A program made the position numbers and the translations under genes. The notes beneath the pieces were generated by a model. It had not been told where the DNA came from. It saw only the letters and a list, made by a program, of their open reading frames with translations, and did no database searches. A stretch of DNA of 64,000 nucleotides from Blastocatellia bacterium (GTDB taxonomy: Bacteria > Acidobacteriota > Blastocatellia > Pyrinomonadales > Pyrinomonadaceae), in NCBI GenBank assembly GCA_003168335.1, contig PMSM01000006.1:186001-250000 (forward strand), read 5' to 3'. Of this stretch, positions 60,521-64,000 are shown in pieces (positions within the stretch are counted from its first letter, which is position 1; every line of letters starts with the position of its first letter).

Positions 60521-60839
60521 CCTCGTAAGCAATTAGTTTTCCCGCGTCGTCGCGTCGCTCACGCACCGCGCTGACCTGGGCCCCGGGCCGGCCCGCAAGC
60601 ACCCTGGCGCGCCGCTCAATGTCGGCCCTATCTAACTGACTACCAATGACATCGGTGCTCATCACAATCGTCGCCTGACCCACATGAGTGCGCTGGTATG
60701 CATTGTTTTCAAACCAACTTTTGGGCGTTAGAAAGATGAAAACCAAGATCAACACGCATAGCACATCCCACTGCCACGAGGTTCGCGGATATGTCCAGAA
60801 TGCTATCTTTTTCGCTGTATCTTTTACGAAGCCCATCAT
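60507..60839 (-). CDS. Small membrane protein of unknown function
   Basis: About 110 residues from ATG 60839 or 60836. One membrane helix (about 24-42, WDVLCVLILVFIFLTP) is followed by a soluble domain of about 65 residues with QATIVMSTDVIGSQLDRADIERRARVLAGRPGAQV. The longer frame to 60989 would overlap the ABC gene. No family is recognised. It stands between the ABC ATPase and the LolA-like gene on the same strand, so an envelope role is likely. The promoter of the next gene overlaps its 3' end. Confidence 0.6.
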   Translation of the reverse strand: MMGFVKDTAKKIAFWTYPRTSWQWDVLCVLILVFIFLTPKSWFENNAYQRTHVGQATIVMSTDVIGSQLDRADIERRARVLAGRPGAQVSAVRERRDDAGKLIAYEVDIR

Positions 60840-60972
60840 TCGCCGTGTGGTCCGCGTGATTATTAGCCGGACGCGATACTTTTGTCGAGGCAAATCTGGT
60901 TCCAGGCCCAGCCAGCCCCGGCAAACATCGCGTGTAAATAGATTCGACCTGGGAACAAACGGTTGCTGCCCG

Positions 60973-61641
60973 CTAGACAATGTGGCCATCGCGCATCTGG
61001 ATAATGCGCTGACACGCCGCGGCTGCTTCAGGATTGTGAGTAATCATGATGATGGTTTGATTGAAGCGGTCATTCAACTCTCGGAACATCTTCAAGACGA
61101 GGGCCGAACTCTCAGTATCCAGATTTCCGGTCGGCTCATCAGCCAGGACGATCGCCGGCCGATTGACGACAGCGCGCGCCAGCGCCACGCGTTGCTGCTC
61201 ACCACCGGAAAGTTCCAGCGGCTTATGATGCATCTTGTCTTCTAACTTAAGCATACTGAGAATTTCGCGACGCCGGTCAGGATCGTCGGCGCCGTTCCCA
61301 TGGATGCGTTCGGCCAGTCGCAGGTTTCCTTCCGCGGTCAAAGTTGGAAACAGATTAAAGCGCTGAAACACGAACCCAATCTTGCGCCGGCGGATATCGG
61401 TCCGCCTGGCGTCGGAAGCAGCGGTTAAGTCTTCGCCATCGATGATGACGCGTCCTTTGGTCGGCGTCAAAAGACCACCCATCAAATGCAGCATGGTTGA
61501 TTTGCCACAGCCGGACGGCCCCATCACGGCCAGAAACTCGCCTTCCTGGACTGTAAGGGTGATCCCGCGCAGAGCGGGCACGTCGACTTTGCCGACGCGA
61601 TAAACTTTTTCGAGATCTTCAGCTTTTAGAATGGTTGCCAT
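60973..61641 (-). CDS. ABC transporter ATP-binding protein (LolD/MacB-like)
   Basis: A 222-residue ATPase: Walker [10 protein letters not shown] (41-49), Q-loop [10 protein letters not shown], signature [14 protein letters not shown], Walker [13 protein letters not shown] and H-loop MITHNPE. The sequence [28 protein letters not shown] is typical of the LolD/MacB group (o228 type). It partners the permease at 61702, 60 bp upstream on the same strand, and by context takes part in lipoprotein release or another envelope task. Confidence 0.92.
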   Translation of the reverse strand: MATILKAEDLEKVYRVGKVDVPALRGITLTVQEGEFLAVMGPSGCGKSTMLHLMGGLLTPTKGRVIIDGEDLTAASDARRTDIRRRKIGFVFQRFNLFPTLTAEGNLRLAERIHGNGADDPDRRREILSMLKLEDKMHHKPLELSGGEQQRVALARAVVNRPAIVLADEPTGNLDTESSALVLKMFRELNDRFNQTIIMITHNPEAAAACQRIIQMRDGHIV

Positions 61642-61701
61642 TTGCAGTCGTCATACACCGCAGGATTAATCGGACAATTGTAATCAAAAGCTCACCTGGT
61701 T

Positions 61702-62790
61702 CTATTCGTAAGCCAGCGCAGTTACCGGATCCAGGTTTGCCGCGCGCGCTGCCGGATAAAGCGCCCCCAAGGCGCCGCCGACTAATCCGATCACGGCAGC
61801 CGTCAGTACCCACCATGGTCCGAATTCAAAAATCAGACCCGTAGCCTTATGAATGAAGAAGCCCGCCAGGGCCGCCAGCGCAAAACCAACCAACAGGCCC
61901 AGGAAGCTAATTGCCAGGGCCTCTCTCTCGATCTCGCTAATGATGTAACGGCGCGAGGCGCCCATCGCCTTAAGAATGCCAATCTCGCGGGTGCGCTCGG
62001 TGATGGTGGTGTGCATGGCCAGCATAACCACCAGGGCGCTCACAATCGCTGCCAGCGCCACCAGGACTCGCATGAAAATAGCCAGGCCGGGAATTGATTT
62101 CTCAATGCTGGGGAAAAAATCGCCGGTGAGTTGGACCGTGTTCCCTGGATACTTTTCGTTGATTCGCCTGGCAATCGCGACTTGCTCCGCTGGATTCGTG
62201 ACTTTCACCAGAACATAACTGCACTTCCCCGGGGCTTCGAGGAAATCCTGCATCGCCTCGAGCGACAGCTTGGCGCGGGCGCCGGACTCAGGCGCATAAA
62301 TTCCCACGACACGAAGGTCCTTGTCACCGAAAAGTTTTAGCGAGCTGCCCACTGGATGGTTGCGGCTCGCCTTTGCTTCGTCGATTACGACTTCGTCAAA
62401 GGCTTTCGGACCGCGTCCCTGGACCAGTCGAATATTGCTCATCCTGGTGAAGCTATCCCAGTCGACTCCCTCGACCTGATCCACACCCCAGGGACCACTC
62501 GGATAGAAATGGCGGATCACCGGGACCGCGGCTTCGACGCCGTCGATCTGCTTGAGCAAATCAACGTACTTCATGCTTAGGTTGGCAGTGGTCGAAGTCG
62601 CCAGCGAGCCGGGCCGGGTAAAAACTATTTCCGCCCGCACGTTCGCCGAACGCCGCTGCAAATCATCAGACATCCCACGCGACAATCCGGTGAAGAGCAT
62701 CACCAGTGTCACGCCGAGCGCCACGCCGAACACACTTATCGCCGAACGGAGCGGACGCTGGCGAATGTTGGAAATGACTAAGCTGTCCAA
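61702..62790 (-). CDS. FtsX/MacB/LolCE-like ABC permease
   Basis: A 362-residue protein starting at TTG 62790 with AGAGG upstream. The pattern is an N-terminal membrane helix (LRSAISVFGVALGVTLVMLFTG), a periplasmic domain of about 210 residues, then three C-terminal helices. The motif ITERTREIGILKAMGASRRYIISEI between the helices is the FtsX/LolC hallmark, and ANLDPVTALAYE is the usual end. It should form the export complex with the ATPase at 60973. Lipoprotein release (LolCE type) versus peptide export (MacB type) cannot be decided. Confidence 0.9.
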   Translation of the reverse strand: MDSLVISNIRQRPLRSAISVFGVALGVTLVMLFTGLSRGMSDDLQRRSANVRAEIVFTRPGSLATSTTANLSMKYVDLLKQIDGVEAAVPVIRHFYPSGPWGVDQVEGVDWDSFTRMSNIRLVQGRGPKAFDEVVIDEAKASRNHPVGSSLKLFGDKDLRVVGIYAPESGARAKLSLEAMQDFLEAPGKCSYVLVKVTNPAEQVAIARRINEKYPGNTVQLTGDFFPSIEKSIPGLAIFMRVLVALAAIVSALVVMLAMHTTITERTREIGILKAMGASRRYIISEIEREALAISFLGLLVGFALAALAGFFIHKATGLIFEFGPWWVLTAAVIGLVGGALGALYPAARAANLDPVTALAYE

Positions 62791-62894
62791 TTGAGCGGGG
62801 CCTCTTTCTCAAACGGGGAATATTAATACAAGCCGCGGGGAAAGCCTAACCGGAAGGATTCCGAAGTTGTGCGCAATAACCTGTTAACTGGCTG

Positions 62895-63959
62895 CTAGTT
62901 CTTTGGCGCCGCCAGCCGTTTCTCAGTGTCCAGATCAACCTCTCGCAAGCCCCATTTGTTCTCCAGAACAAATGCGTCCGGCGGATAGTCGCGATTCACA
63001 ATTACGGATTCAGGCATCTGATAGGTGATCGTGATCTTATAGTGATCCTGCGGTCTGGTTAGCCCGACCTGGGCCGGCAATAGGGCCTCGCCCGCGGCGC
63101 CAAATTTCTTCAACTCACCATAGGTAACGTCGGTTACCAAAACGCCTTTTTCGTCAAAGGTCTGCAAGCGCGCCAGCCGGATGCTATTAACTCGATCGAA
63201 CCAGAAACGTCTAAGCAAACGCGCGGTACCATCACCGGCCTGTTGTAACTCCTCGAGAAAGTAATAGCCGCGCACAACTCGCTTGCTACCTTCGGGCTTG
63301 GCCGGATCTTTCTCTGATTGAAAGAACTCACTTTGAACATACGTCACACCTGGCGCGTGCGGATCAATCGGACGAAGCAACAGGGCGTCAGTCAGGTGCT
63401 GTGGTCGCAGGTTCGAAAGCGCGTTCACTGTCTGTGCTTCCGAACTCGCCTTTCCCTTTTTGGCCGGGCTCGCAGTCGGGTTCGAGTTGCCATCCATGTC
63501 CAACTTCGGGTAAACGGCATTATTGGTTCCGCGCACAAAGCGGTGGTATTTCTCGTCACCCTTGAGCACCGCGATCCTGAAATGTTCACCGTCGGAAGTC
63601 ATCTGGGCCACGTCGATGGCCAGCGGCCCCTGCACGACAAGATAAACCTTCGCCGGACGTTGCAACGTGACCGAGCCATCGGCAGCGCGATATTTTTCCG
63701 CGATGCCTGCGGTAGCAAATGAAGTGTCTTCGAACTGAATGTCTACTTTGCCATGAATCGAACGCGCCGAGCCGAGGTTGTTGACTACCGCAATAAGCTG
63801 CGCCGTGTCCGCCTGCGACAACGGTGTAAGCAGTTTTTCGACCTCGACGGGTTTATGAACGATGTGACACGCCGTCACCAGAGGGAGGATGATCGAAAGC
63901 GCGAGCGTGATTGCCAGCCGTACTCTGGCGGTCCGGGAACCGGGGATATGATTCTGCAT
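62895..63959 (-). CDS. Exported lipoprotein with DUF4292/LolA-like body
   Basis: A 354-residue protein from ATG 63959 (a TTG one codon earlier is in frame). The lipoprotein signal ends LPLVTAC with the lipid-anchored Cys at about residue 31. The body has IHGKVDIQFED, LQRPAKVYLVVQGPLAIDVAQM, FRIAVLKGDEKYHRFVRG and RFWFDRVNSIRLARLQTFDEKGVLV, which follow the DUF4292 or LolA-type fold. It opens the leftward Lol-like cluster, about 105 bp before the permease. It may accept or place lipoproteins or lipids at the outer membrane; this is inference. Confidence 0.75.
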   Translation of the reverse strand: MQNHIPGSRTARVRLAITLALSIILPLVTACHIVHKPVEVEKLLTPLSQADTAQLIAVVNNLGSARSIHGKVDIQFEDTSFATAGIAEKYRAADGSVTLQRPAKVYLVVQGPLAIDVAQMTSDGEHFRIAVLKGDEKYHRFVRGTNNAVYPKLDMDGNSNPTASPAKKGKASSEAQTVNALSNLRPQHLTDALLLRPIDPHAPGVTYVQSEFFQSEKDPAKPEGSKRVVRGYYFLEELQQAGDGTARLLRRFWFDRVNSIRLARLQTFDEKGVLVTDVTYGELKKFGAAGEALLPAQVGLTRPQDHYKITITYQMPESVIVNRDYPPDAFVLENKWGLREVDLDTEKRLAAPKN

Positions 63960-64000
63960 CAACGATCAAATAGGCCGGCGCTGAGGCGGTCGCCGGCACG

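Overview
The window looks like a chromosomal segment of a free-living Gram-negative bacterium, most likely an acidobacterium (Blastocatellia-type). This is inferred from the very large TonB-dependent receptor with an N-terminal carboxypeptidase-regulatory-like domain, the lipoprotein and outer-membrane genes, the moderately high GC content and several exported families I associate with Acidobacteriota. No rRNA, tRNA, phage, IS transposase or CRISPR array was seen. Most genes are ordinary housekeeping or envelope genes. The unusual material is mostly between genes.

Layout. 1-3301: two leftward exported-protein genes, a 21-bp-period repeat array and a decayed composite gene. 3802-12345: the TonB receptor, a large secreted protein and three tandem paralogous small secreted proteins. 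12500-20730: a MoxR/DUF58-type cluster (membrane protein, DUF4129, DUF4350, MoxR ATPase, zinc-ribbon membrane protein, DUF58, convergent SpoIIM-like). 20854-27718: ftcD, bactofilin, an exported HEAT-cyclophilin fusion, an M1-peptidase-like protein lacking its catalytic glutamate, and DUF4112. 27952-32781: an ABC exporter whose two genes are separated by an exported hydrolase gene, then two small envelope-stress-like proteins. 33204-37789: ileS-lspA-lgt. 38261-44284: DHH phosphoesterase, a lipoprotein-like protein with a possible His/Cys dyad, acs, PilZ-like, AI-2E family. 44449-50055, leftward: carA, two exported or scaffold proteins, Yip1-TPR and lepB. 50323-54353: HU, site-2 protease, Cdd1-like, VOC/PadR pair and a helical membrane protein. 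54664-58257: yacG, TlpA-like, TMEM175-like, methyltransferase and pyk. 58260-63959, leftward: DUF2442 and radical SAM, then a Lol-like envelope cluster.

Two non-coding themes recur. First, degenerate 7-bp-period repeats sit directly against the start codons of seven genes (moxR, spoIIM-like, ftcD, DUF4112, the 32221 gene, lgt, yacG), and these genes mostly lack a recognisable Shine-Dalgarno. The word differs by locus but the period is kept. Second, about ten nested palindromic elements of 40-265 bp fill intergenic gaps. Some share internal or terminal sequence, so they behave like dispersed REP/MITE-type families.

The genes most likely to work together are the Lol-like cluster at the right end (lipoprotein, permease, ATPase, LolA-like carrier), lspA with lgt (lipoprotein maturation, feeding many lipobox proteins here), and the MoxR/DUF58 cluster. 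Starts were chosen by ribosome sites, signal peptides and family N-termini. Where these were weak this is stated.
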